The notes beneath the pieces are model-generated. The model saw only the letters and a program-made list of their open reading frames with translations, was not told the DNA's origin and did no database searches. This document shows, piece by piece, positions 1-10,948 of a stretch of 64,000 bases of DNA (within the stretch, counting starts at the first letter, position 1; each line of letters opens with the position of its first letter). The position numbers and the translations under genes are program-made. The stretch is from Varanus komodoensis (Eukaryota; Chordata; Lepidosauria; Squamata; Varanidae): assembly GCF_004798865.1 (NCBI RefSeq), contig NW_025335268.1:82802187-82866186 (forward strand). Direction: 5' to 3'.

Positions 1-80
1 NNNNNNNNNNNNNNNNNNNNNNNNNNNNNNNNNNNNNNNNNNNNNNNNNNNNNNNNNNNNNNNNNNNNNNNNNNNNNNNN
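1..80. other. Assembly gap at window edge
   Basis: Run of N. The upstream sulfatase exons lie beyond it or outside the window. Confidence 0.99.
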
Positions 81-177
81 TTTATACTGATAATTTTAAT
101 TTTATTTTTGTAAATCAATGTATTCTTTGTATTTTTATATTTAATGGTAATTTATTATGTACTATTGTATTTCAATG

Positions 178-252
178 TATTATATCATGTTGTAAGCCAC
201 CCCGAGGTTTCGGCAAGGGGCGGCATAGAAATGCTATAATAATAATAATACT
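178..252 (+). repeat. L2-type LINE 3' tail
   Basis: The stretch reads as 'GTAAGCCACCCCGAGG', then 'GGCGGCATAGAAAT', and ends in an ATA/ATAATA microsatellite. This is the usual 3' end of reptilian L2-type LINEs. Related tails occur at 3700-3790 (reversed), 12430-12495 and 13665-13742. Confidence 0.6.
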
Positions 253-259
253 AGGTTTG

Positions 260-1023
260 ACCTCTAAGATCCTTCATGGCTTTGAACTAGGGCACCTCGA
301 AGTGCAGCATTGCCTCAGTCTAGTTTAATTCTGTTTGCTGGAGGTTTTAGCTAAGAATCATAGCTTTAAAATGAGACCAAGTTGATCTGTATTGAAAATT
401 TCCCCAATTGCATTGCTTTGTGCAATTCTGGGGATATAAAAGTACACTGCATTTGCGTGCCAGCTAGAGTAGATACTTTGTAATACTTTCCTAGGAGAAC
501 GCATTGGTACTACAACTTATATGTAAACTGCAGTACAGATTGTGAGGTAGGGCTATTCCAGTTACCCCAGAATGTCAGATTTAATGCTATATCTGAAGGG
601 CATGGTTCAACAGAGCTAACAGAAGGAAGTTCTGTTGACCCATCCTGTTTTGGAACAAGCATTTCCATTCTGTATGGAGTTACTATTAAAACTGCTGATT
701 CCCAGCTACACAAGTGGATCCTGCAAAGACAACAGAATCATCAAAGACTGAACAGCAGTACTGGGCAGGGCCTCTAGACTTCTATGAAGAAAGCCACGAT
801 CAAAGGGCAGAGTGCCTATTTATGGTAAGAGCCTGGACCTGTGGAATTAGATCTCTACCATTTGATGTGAGAAAAGGAGTCCTTTTTCATTCACATTGGA
901 ATCTAGAAATCTTTTGAATGAAGTAGGCAGCTAATCTGTGCAGGAGTTACTGTTGGAACGTATTATTATATCTTTAACTGAAGGCTTCATGATTTTTCAC
1001 TTCTCTTACCATTTCCATGGCAG
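260..1023. other. Intron of the sulfatase gene, nothing recognised
   Basis: AT-rich sequence with no exon of the sulfatase that I can recognise. Its last bases form the acceptor before 1024. The open frames at 510-713 and 714-917 resemble no part of a sulfatase. Confidence 0.5.
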
Positions 1024-4000
1024 GTGGAAAAGGCATGGGAGGCTGGGAAGGAGGAATCCGTGTGCCTGGAATAGTTAGATGGCCAGGAATGGTTCCTGCT
1101 AACACTCTTCTGGATGAACCAATAAGTCTGATGGATATTTATCCCACAGTGGCTCACTTGGCTGGGGCATCAGTGCCACAAGACAGGTACAGGACACTAG
1201 TCTAAAAGAAGACTGAGATATACTCTATTTTAGCTAAGAAAAACTTGCAAAACTATATTCCATGCCTTCACATCCACTAGTGTAGCTTTGTGACACATGA
1301 CAATCCTGAATTATCTTCATTATTCTTCATCTACAGTGCTCCATGTGGACTACAAAGATAGATCCAAAGAACATGGAGATGTTTTGAATAACACTCCAGT
1401 AAAATTCACATGTGTTTTCCCGATAAGCAAGGCAGGTGCTTGTAAAATTAACCTCCTTTTTACAAAAAGGCTTTATGTTTTAATTGTTATAGATTTGTAC
1501 CATTTGGAATATGTTGCCTTGATAACAATTTGTAGTCACAGTATCCATGCTAACTGAGTTGTTCACTAATGGGTTGTAAGGTACAAATGAATTCTGGCCA
1601 AAATCATTAAATAATGGGGTTTGTCAACTTTTTCATGAGTATATACTTTAAATTCATAGCATGATTTGCCATCCCCCTGTACTTAGCCAGGGTGCAAAAA
1701 ACCCTCAGCTTTTATATAGTGTTCCCAAGATCCCAACATCCATGTGCCCTCTGATGAACAACAACTCTCTGTATGTGGGTGCAGTGAATTGTTCATTTCA
1801 GTCCATGGGTGCTTTCTTTTGTACATATGGACTGACCTCATCCAGAAAAATCAACAGTGCAACCATGTTGGGAGCTCTGTTCCAGTGGCTATGTTCACAC
1901 ATAACACTAACCCATGATATGAGCTGAATTCTGGATTGTCATGATGAGTGAACATATCTATGCTAACAAACCATGATTTGTTAACCATGAACAGCTCAGA
2001 AATAAAAGATATAACATCTTGTTGGGTTGTGAACTCTGGGTTGTTTAAAACACAGACTGTCATTTTGTTTGAACCCCAAACCTTGGGGAGTTCATTGATT
2101 GTTTCACTAGGCTACAGAGCTGGCATGATACAGTGGTTAACACTAAAACAAAAACCAGTAATTCTGCACATCAGTACTATTGCACTGTCATAACAGTTAG
2201 AATATAAGGAGGGAGCTGTTCTCTCAACCCAGATATTGAAAAACAGACTATGGTTTGTTCTGTCATTGGCCAAGCAAGCCATGCATTAATCATGGGTTTA
2301 AAAGCCATGGGTTATTGTTATGTGCAGATTGATGTTCGTCCTACTTAGACAAGACCCATTGAAATAAATGAAACTTTTAACACTGTATTATTCCCTTCCT
2401 GTTAGGATAATTGATGGGAAGAACCAAATAGCTTTACTACTGGGAGCAGCACAGCACTCAGAACATGAATTCATGTTTCATTACTGTGGAGTGTATTTAC
2501 ATGCTGTGCGCTGGTACCAGAAAGAGAGTAAGTCTAAAATGTTCTCCCTGTGACGTATTGAGGTATCTGAGCAACCTGGCATTCTTAGTTAAATCTGCAC
2601 CATTTAGAATGGCTGCTTCACAATCAATATTCATTACAGGCTGGGCTGCATGGATGCCATGCTTTCGCAATGCAAACCAAATCCACTTTTCTTCTCTTTT
2701 AAGAAATCAGTATTATTTCAGGTATGATTATTAGGCTAAGCTTCAGACCATTTTGAAAATACTTGTGAAAGCTCAGAAGCAAGACTGGCTTGTGCCATTG
2801 GGAAGATGCACATACTCATGAATTTTTAAAACCTACATGTACAATGGAGTGTTAAGTGTTTGCATGCACTTGCCACAATGCACATAAGGTAATTGTTGGA
2901 ACCAGGACCTTCCGCAGAAGAGCTCTGTATACAGAAGAGTCATCTGACCAATTTTTGAAGATTCCCTTCTTCCTCCCACACACAGCTTACCACATTCAGC
3001 AAGGCTCTGACTGTTCATGTACTATTTTTCAGGAGATGAAGGGGTTGCTTCTGGTGTTGAAGTCTTCTCCTTCCAGCATAGTTGATCCAGCTTAAATCTG
3101 AATCTAACCTGATCACCTTTGTGTATCTTTGTGATCCTTCTGTCTCCTGCTTAGGGAGCAAAAGGAAGTCTCTGTCCTGGAGTCCTTGTCATGAACTGAG
3201 TCAAGTGACAGGTTACACCCAACCACAATTTGGCCATGGGTTGCCAACATTACAGGAAGGGTGTCAAAATATTTTCAGCCCAAGGACCAAATTCAGTTCT
3301 GAAGAAGCTCTTGGGGCATCATTGTAGTAGTGGGTGAGGCTAAGGGCAAAGGTGGCTATGAGCAAAAGCAAAGAGAAAGGGTCATTAAAACCAGCATATT
3401 TTAGCTTAATGCTGTCATTGCCACTAGTTGAGCCTTAGGAGGTTTGGTCCAATCATTTAGAATAGGGGCAAGGGACATGGACAATGTACAAAAGCGTTTA
3501 AAACCACCAATGATTGGTGGATGGAAGAAAAGGAGCATTTATTTGTATTTGTTGTTTATTTTAGCATTTATTATTATTAAATTGATTTGAGAGCTGCCTC
3601 TTAGCATCACGCTCTCTGGGAAAAGTAGGTTCTGCAATAGGTGGCATGTCCATCTTGGGACCCCAGGTGGGTCAGATTTGGTTTGCAGATCTGATATTCA
3701 GTACCTTTGTGTTATTTATTTATTTATTTATTTATTTAGAAAATTTCTAGGCTTACAAACCGCCCCGAGGCTTATGCTCTTTACCTGCTTACATTATTAG
3801 TTAGAGACCTGTGTGAAAGACTACAGTGCTATGGGGCTAAGTCCCATTCAAAAGCAGTGGGATTTACTTCTGTGTGAATGGGCATAAGACTGTTTGCTTG
3901 CACATGACTGTCCATCACCAACAGATTTGTATGTGGAGGAGTATGCCTGTCTTCACTGGACAGGGATGCATCATTAGGACAGGTTTCCTTCTGCAATACA

Positions 4001-6505
4001 GCTCTGTGATTCAACAAAACTGAGACATTTGGAGCTCTAAAATATAATAAGAGGAATCAAAGGAATCAATAATTTCACATTAACTGGAAACCATGCATGT
4101 TTTTACACATCTTCCAATTTCCATGTAGAAACTTACATATATTCTTTCCACAGATTTGTTTGCCTCTGCAATTAGAGGCTGAATATGTATGACTAAATGT
4201 TCCACTAGAGGGCAAAAGTATCCAAGCTCAACCATGCATTTCTATGTTTCCTTTTGTTGTGTTTTTTTGAAAAGTGCTATTTCATAACAACAGAATAACT
4301 AAGTGCTTGTGATGCCAGAATCTGAAATTGATTCATCCTACACATGCATAATTGTAGGGCATATAGCCCACATACGGCTTCAAAATGTCAACATCCAGAA
4401 AGATTAAGCAGAAACTATGCCTATTCTCTATGAAATACAGCCAAACAATGTGGGAGATAATGTAGATTTAGACCTTTAAGTAAACTACCCAACTGGCATG
4501 TGCTTCTTATTCATTCTTAGGAACTTGTAGATTTTGGGTTTGTGGGACCAACAATTGACACATTAAATCTTCAGAATAAAATGTACCAAAATGTGTGTGG
4601 CAATATTGTTGCTTAATCAGATGTTATACTAACTACAGATTAGTTGCCCACTTAAGCCTGAAATGGTACTGGCCTGTGAAAGTTGCTCCAGTCCCACATT
4701 GCTGTTTTCTGCAGCAGCTTTTGTGTGTACTGGGGAATTTCAGCATCCATGCTGAGATCGCTCAGCCATGGCAACTGCAGACCTGCCCTAACTGGTCCTG
4801 CAGATGCAGCCGGGCTTGCTCTCAATCTGGTATTCTTCCCTGGTAGAATTTCTGTTCTGAGAGGGGAGGAGATCCATGTCATTCACAGACCACTCTCTGG
4901 TCTGTTTTGGACAGTGGAGGACAGGTAATAATGATCTGTCCCAGGTATCTGATAGATCCAGCTTGTTTCCTGAATGCACTTGGGATTTTCCTGCTCTGTG
5001 TGGGATACAGAAATGTCCCAGGCCACTGACATCCCTACATGCCCTCCCCTCCTGATAGAACCAGTTCAACACCCTGATTGATTAAGGTTGAAAACACTGA
5101 AATGAGGGTTTTTAAAATATATATATATCAATTTTTTCCCCAGAGTTACTTCTGCTACCATTCATCAGCACAGAATAGATAAGTCTTTTCCAAACTGTGT
5201 GAATCTTTCTTTGCCAGGGTGGCTGAAGAGGGCAAGCCAGAACAATTTGCTTGCTGTGAACAATTTGTTTCATTCTTTATGGATAAAGATACTCAAACTT
5301 GCCTCGACAGACTCCAGCATTAGGGCAGGTCACAGTTGTGCTACCTTGGCTGCTGCTTGTCTGCATCCTTTGGTTTCTGCTCAGTTTGTGGATCTTAAAA
5401 ATATAGAAAGGTTATCTAAAGGGATGAAGACTTCACCACCACCTACATGCTCGACTCTTGCTCTGTTTGGCTAGTTAAATCAGTTAAGGTTGGAGCGGAA
5501 CTGTAGCTAAGGGAAGTGATTAATACCACCTTGCCAGAGGGGGTTTATTTCCTCTTACTTGAAAGAGGCAGTACTAAGACCTTTAAAGAAACCTTCTCTT
5601 GATCCAAAGAATGTGTGTAACCATAGGCCATCTGCAATGTACCATTCTTGGCTAAGGTGAGTGGTGGTCCCACATGTCATCAATTTAGTGCATTCGAATA
5701 TGTAACTTTTAAGATGTTGATGCTGTAGTTTTGTTTTGGTCTGGTTATTTTATTTTATTTTTGTCTGTGCCTTGTATTTTAGTTCTATTATTTAAAATTG
5801 TACACAACTTTTTGGCATCTTTGAAGATAAGGCAGTAAATACTGATGATAATACATTAAAATAAGACATAACTATCTCTCTCTTGTTGACAGCTGCTCAC
5901 AATGGTTATTTTTAGGGCCAACAGATTTGTGAAGGAGCAGAATGGATTTCTAGATTTACCCTGTAGAGCCAAAGCAGTTAACAATTCATAATCTCTAGTA
6001 GAGCTGTGGGAAGATAATGGTTGCAGAAGTGAACAGAAGTAGTCTAAAGCTCTTTCCTTTGTGAGATAACTTACAGCGAGCATCACAGTGATTATCGACT
6101 GAGCATTGAATCGTTCTGATTTCTTTTCTTTTAGCTGGAGCACTCTGGAAGGTGCATTATATGACTCCAACATTTGAACCAGAAGGGGCTGGAGCCTGTT
6201 ACACGAAAGGGCTTTGCGGTTGTGCAGGAGAAATGGTAACCAACTACAACCCGCCCTTGCTTTTTGACCTCTTACACGATCCTTCCGAAGCCAATCCCTT
6301 ATCACCAACAGCCGAGCCTCTTTTTAATACTATTGTAAGTCATATTGAAAAAGCGGTAGTAGAGCATCGTAAGACAGTCGCTCCTGTTCCTGAGCAACTC
6401 AATGTGGACAATACTGTATGGAAGCCGTGGCTGCAGCCATGCTGTGGAACATTCCCTTTCTGTTGGTGTGATGATGAAAGTAGTAGTGATCCCATAATTG
6501 TTTGA
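1024..6505 (+). CDS. Arylsulfatase of the ARSD/ARSL/ARSH group, last three exons (partial gene)
   Basis: Exons are 1024-1186, 2406-2527 and 6135-6505, with the stop TGA at 6503-6505. All junctions are AG/GT and the phases fit (2+53 codons+2; 1+40+1; 2+123), giving 218 C-terminal residues. The first exon encodes the '[16 protein letters not shown]' substrate-loop segment and '[12 protein letters not shown]'. The second encodes '[13 protein letters not shown]' and '[11 protein letters not shown]'. The third encodes '[20 protein letters not shown]', '[14 protein letters not shown]' and the cysteine-rich end '[17 protein letters not shown]'. These are hallmarks of the X-linked arylsulfatase cluster next to GYG2 in human, enzymes that hydrolyse sulfate esters in the secretory pathway. 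The CxPSR cysteine that becomes formylglycine and the membrane-spanning part are in exons to the left. The C-terminus looks closest to ARSH from memory, but ARSL and ARSD are not excluded. The gene is convergent with GYG2. Confidence 0.93.
3230..3545 (+). repeat. Dispersed repeat A, copy 1
   Basis: Shares blocks in the same order with 19870-20245: 'AAGGACCAAATTC' near the start, 'GTGGGTG.GGC.AAGGGCAAA'-like middle, 'CACAAAAGC/TACAAAAGC', then 'CCAATGATTGGTG'. The family is unnamed here; a non-autonomous DNA element is likely. It lies in the last intron of the sulfatase. Confidence 0.5.
3700..3790 (-). repeat. L2-type LINE 3' tail with (TTTA)n
   Basis: A TTTA microsatellite is followed by the reverse complement of the tail motif (AGCC, TTTGTAAGCC, GGGGCGG). 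Read on the minus strand it is the LINE 3' end running into AAATAAATAAAT. Confidence 0.55.
3822..3900. repeat. Short palindromic repeat ('GGGCTAAGTCCCATT' type)
   Basis: Contains 'GGGGCTAAGTCCCATTCAAAAG' broken by few changes, followed by 'GTGGGATTTACTTCTG' and 'GGGCATAAGACTG'. The two halves are nearly complementary. Similar units appear at 8805-8890, 43943-44010 and 59935-60045. Confidence 0.45.
5480..5865 (+). repeat. L2-type LINE fragment (reverse transcriptase plus 3' tail)
   Basis: Translation shows a decayed '[20 protein letters not shown]' followed by RPS, the RT motif KKPSLDP..NYRP of L2-type LINEs. The tail at 5790-5850 reads 'GTACACAACTTTTTGGCATC' then a GATAAGGC block. Most of the body is deleted. 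Lies in the last sulfatase intron. Confidence 0.6.
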
Positions 6506-6535
6506 GCAGATGTTCAAAAGTATCATTTTGCTCAT

Positions 6536-6541
6536 AATAAA
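6536..6541 (+). promoter_or_regulatory. Poly(A) signal of the sulfatase gene
   Basis: AATAAA lies 31 nt after the stop codon, giving a very short 3' UTR. No better signal was seen nearby. Confidence 0.6.
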
Positions 6542-8227
6542 TACTTCTGATGTCTTAAACATAAGGCTCCCTTCAGACTATTAACAAGAACTGGGGGTCC
6601 ATAGCATCCTAGTTTGTGCTAGCAATCTAATTGCATTAAAAATGTGGATTTTCAAAGGAGAAAATGCTGAAGTTTTCAAACAAAATATTCAGGTAGGATG
6701 ACAGTGAATCTTGGATGAAATTCAGAAGTGAAGAGTGACAAGCCCAGCAAGAGTCATCGATACCTCTTTACTTTGTGTATGAACTGCCTGACTGAGGACA
6801 ACATACATGTGCATAAATGTGTTCTGGATAAGGAACTACTTTCAGTCCAGACCTGAAAAAGCATTTCTACCTAATCCGGCCACAATGGCCACCGCAACTG
6901 GTAGAGACCAAGGGAAGCTACTGGTGTGGAGGCCAATAATGAAATAAAGGCACCAAGGGACAAAAACACCGTCTTTCAGAGTATTTTTCACAATACTGAC
7001 AATGCTTAGCCATGCCAAAAAAAGCAAAGCTGTTGGCTGGATGTATCTCAAACCTCTTTGAAGAGCACATAAGTCACTCCCTTTTTGCAACTTGGTCTAT
7101 TTTGCACATTTAACTGCTCATTAAGGAAAAATGTTCTTCAGGCAAAACACATGCCCAAACAGCAAATTTTGGATGTTGTTTCTGTAATGGAGTTCTGAAT
7201 ATGGTGCACACCAGCTACAGTTTGATTCTCTATTTAGTTTTCATAGGCAAGCAACTTGCATGAAGAAAGTGGTTATTCTGCCATGGCAGTGGATTTTAAA
7301 CCCTGGTCTTGAAACTCAGCCCTGAAATGAATGGTCTTTTTTTGTTTTTTAATGAGGTAGCACAGATACATGGGCCATGGGATTAAAGTGCAGATAACTG
7401 TATACAAGTCTTCAGCTACAAGCTTCAGCTTTTTATAACAGATCGATCTTCAATATTGCTAAATCTTAGTAGCTGGATTTGAACTCATTTTCATTGAGAA
7501 TGAAGGGACTCAAGTAGCTTCATTATGTATATATCCATTTAGCTGTTATCTAGATTAAGATGTCAGGAACCTAAGACAAATTGCCGGCTTCCCAGTGAGA
7601 AGATTAAATCGCAGCCTACTGAGCACTGAACTGAATGGTGTCTTTCCTACATCAGTCATTCTAAACATTGAAATAGATCATCTACATGTGATTTACAATC
7701 TGGTTTAAGCTGTGACATACCTACCTGAACAGTATAATATGAGCCATTCAACTACACGCATGGCTATTCTCAGATGAGACCATTGCTTTATGAGAAAATG
7801 CAAGCTGTGCACATGAATTTGAGAAAGACAAATGTCAAAAAATTCAATACCTCATACCTGATTAAAGGGTGTGGGGGTACATGTGTGAATTTTGTATTAA
7901 ATGGTCAGCCAGATTAAAATTGATTTAAGGCCACTCTCAGCATAAGGTATAGCATATCAGAGTTGATACAAGTAAATGCAAGAAAAATTGCAAAGCATGT
8001 CATATAAAAAGACATCCTACAGCTAAAATATATAATGCACATGACATTATGCTAGTCCCACTGCCTCAGACTTAATAAACCTCATCCATGATCAGACGCT
8101 TCAAAGCATTCAAATCATCTCTATTTGAATGCTTTGAAGGCAATTTTGAACTTTTCTTCCAAGAAACAGCCAGAATCAACTATATAGCATTTCACACTAC
8201 AGATTCCTGGTACCAAGAACCCATGTG

Positions 8228-8425
8228 TACAGAGGCTAGAGTGCAGGTCTGAGACTCAGGAGATCTGGGTTCTAGTCCCCACTCAGCCATGAAGCTCACT
8301 AGACTAGTCATAGACTCTCAACCTAACCTTCTTTGCAGGCTTTTGTTGTGAGGATAATATGAAGAGGAAGGGAACCTTGTAAGCCCCATTGAGTTCCTTG
8401 CAAGAGGAGAAGAGGAAAAGTATAA
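8228..8425 (+). repeat. tRNA-derived SINE
   Basis: A head 'CTAGAGTGCAGGTCTGAGAC' with a B-box-like 'GGGTTCTAGTCCCC' is followed by 'GCCATGAAGCTCACTAGAC', 'TTGTTGTGAGGATAATATG' and 'CCTTGTAAGCCCC'. The same layout occurs at 47555-47640 and 50505-50640, and reversed at 27040-27210 and 45180-45425. Confidence 0.7.
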
Positions 8426-9266
8426 GCATGTAATGACAATAATAACATCAATGCCAAACACAAGTCCCCAAACAATTAATACAAGGGAAACAGAAACAAT
8501 TAGAAATAAAGAGTATAAAATGTTTATTAATGAACAGTGATACAAAAATGAAAAATAGAGAACAAAAGAAGGATTTGTATCTTTTATTATGTATTTACAA
8601 ACCCATGGAGAAAATATCCATGCAGAATGACATATAATGAGCACAGATGGAAAAATGCAAGTTTGGGTAAGAAGAATGCCTCCTTCCCACAGGCTGTAAA
8701 ACAGGGTCAGCAGCTATTAAAGGAGCTCCTACTTACTGTTAAGGGGACTTGCTGTTAGTCTGGGATACAACCTTTCCAGTTGTAACAGCACAGACTTCAT
8801 ACCTATTGAAGTTAATCACATTGAACATACCCATTATGTTCAATGTGACCCTTTAACTGCAAGGTAACTGTGTATAGGATTGCAGCCTAAAACATGGATA
8901 TAATCTTCACCTAAAATGCACAGAGAGGATGTAAGAATTAGCAGAAATTACTTTAATGCCTCCCTAATTATGTGATGGACAAAAGAGGGGTTTTGGTAAT
9001 TGTTCCATATTGCTAATTATAGGGTATATGGATGAATGTCTTTAGTAGTTCATTTCATATGTAAATTTTCTAAATAATTATCCTAGGTAAATTATGTAAA
9101 TATACTAAGATAAATTTAAGGAAGGGACATGTAGGCAGATGAATAGATACAGAATTGGAGCTTGAGCCAGTAAAAAGAAAAAAAATCATTTTTCCCTACT
9201 GGAGGAAAAAGCCAATGGACAATAAGAAAAATGGAGTCTAATGAATCAAATGTTAGCACATTTTTA

Positions 9267-9420
9267 CAGCAAAAGGGTCTTGTGGCACCTTAAAAGTAAC
9301 AATTTGTCTATATTTGAATATTCTCCCCTCTTGCATTTGATGAAGTGGACTTTAGTCCATGAAATCTTATGCCATAATAAAACTGATTAAGGTGCCAAAA
9401 GAGTCTTTCAGGTTTTGCTG
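9267..9420. mobile_element. MITE with ~30-bp terminal inverted repeats
   Basis: Starts 'CAGCAAAAGGGTCTTGTGG' then CACCTTA. Ends with TAAGGTGCC and 'GAGTCTTTCAGGTTTTGCTG'. The outer 8 bp (CAGCAAAA/TTTTGCTG) are perfectly inverted and the next ~20 bp largely so. 154 bp long with no coding capacity. The flanking TTA on both sides may be a target duplication. Confidence 0.7.
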
Positions 9421-10948
9421 TTATGCCCATTCCTCTCTAAGCTATTACTACATTTTTATAAATGTCAGACTGAAAAGGATCGCCTAATGCAGCAAAAAGA
9501 CCCTAGGGATGTATCATCTATACTACTTTCAGTTATTTAGATATAAAGCATAAATATTAAACACCTAGCTTACTAAAAGTTAATATCAGTTAAGTTCTTT
9601 CCCAGCTATCCCAAATGTATTGAAACTTGTACACAGTGTGGATTGGAACAAACAAAACTGATCAGATGCTTGCCTTCCTCTAGCTGTTCAAACACATAAA
9701 GCTTCACAGTAGCTTAGGAAACATTGCAAATTATTTAGCACCATTGTAATGAAAGTTCATTCTAATTACCAACAAGGTCTTTTAATTTGTTAAGTTACAA
9801 ATTAAATTAGAGTCAAATTAAATTTAAATTCAGTCCTGAATTTAAAAAAAGAATGTATTTATTTTTAGATAGTTCTTCAAGGGCAAGATTAATGAGAATT
9901 TTTGTAACTCTAGAACCATCCTGTGAGAAATGAAACAATCAACTCTCTCCAACCACCAAAAATACACAGTAATTCTTGAAAACAGGAAACTATGTCCATT
10001 ATATCGAGGAAAAGCTTGTGTGCACAAATATTTCTTTAAGCTTAGCAAAGCCTTGTCCCTCTTTCCCAGTCATATGCACACACATACATCATAATAAGCC
10101 ACTAGGTTGAACAGGAGCTTCCCATTAGGAGATGGCTCATTCACACTGAACAGAAAGGGAGGTCTGTAAACTCATCCAGGCTTCCCAACAATCTTTTGTA
10201 CTGCCTAAGCACACATATTAGACAGAGGAAAACAGGGTTTTGTTGACCCTAAAGGATGCTGCATACATGATGTTGATGTATACTAGATTGTGTCTTAGCT
10301 ATGCTTATTAACCCTGCCTTAAAAGTCTTTGGACCTTTCATTCACAAGATTTATATTCTCCTTGCTGAAGAATCTAGTATGTAGATTTTGTTTGTTTGCT
10401 TGGTTTGGTCTATAATATAAAACTAGGAATTTCAGGAGGAAATGAGAATGCTCCATGAGGCACTGCAGGTCAATATTAAAAACAGAATATGTATTTAGCA
10501 AAGAATTTAGCACCCCTTTTGGATGAATACACAACAAAGAGAGAGATGCTAAAGTGTTTATCATCTTCATCTATAGAAATTGTCCAAAAGGAGTAAATTA
10601 ATCCAAAAGAACACAGCACTGGCCCAATACAGAACAATTTCCACTAAAACAAAGGAAGACAAAGTGGTATTTCCAGTTAAAAGTTTTCAGTTAGCAAGGC
10701 TGGGAAGTTGCGGCCAAGCAGAATAATCAGTACTGGATGTGATGAACCAATGGGTTGACTCAGAATAAGGCAGCTTCAGAAGCCTATTATGCATCATCCT
10801 TTGGGACCCAGTACTGCCACAATACATGTACAGATGCATTTAGCATTCACAGCTTTTAGCATTCGCTTGCATTGTCCAGCACAGGAAATTTCCCATCCAT
10901 TGCAAATGTAAACAGTGATCAGTCGTCATAAGAGCACACAAAGAATAT

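Larger units (their letters stand above)
6542..10948. other. Intergenic DNA between the convergent sulfatase and GYG2 genes
   Basis: No exon recognised. The right part may be the GYG2 3' UTR: the first minus-strand AATAAA past the GYG2 stop that I see is at 9854-9859, about 1.1 kb on. The SINE and MITE within it are listed separately. A piece at 10733-10790 ('TTGACTCAGAATAAGGCAGC') looks like the 3' end of the SINE family at 56145. Confidence 0.5.

Noticed and set aside
714-917. Open frame starting MDPAKTTESS as a sulfatase exon
   Set aside because: No similarity to sulfatase sequence upstream of the [11 protein letters not shown] exon and no suitable splice sites.
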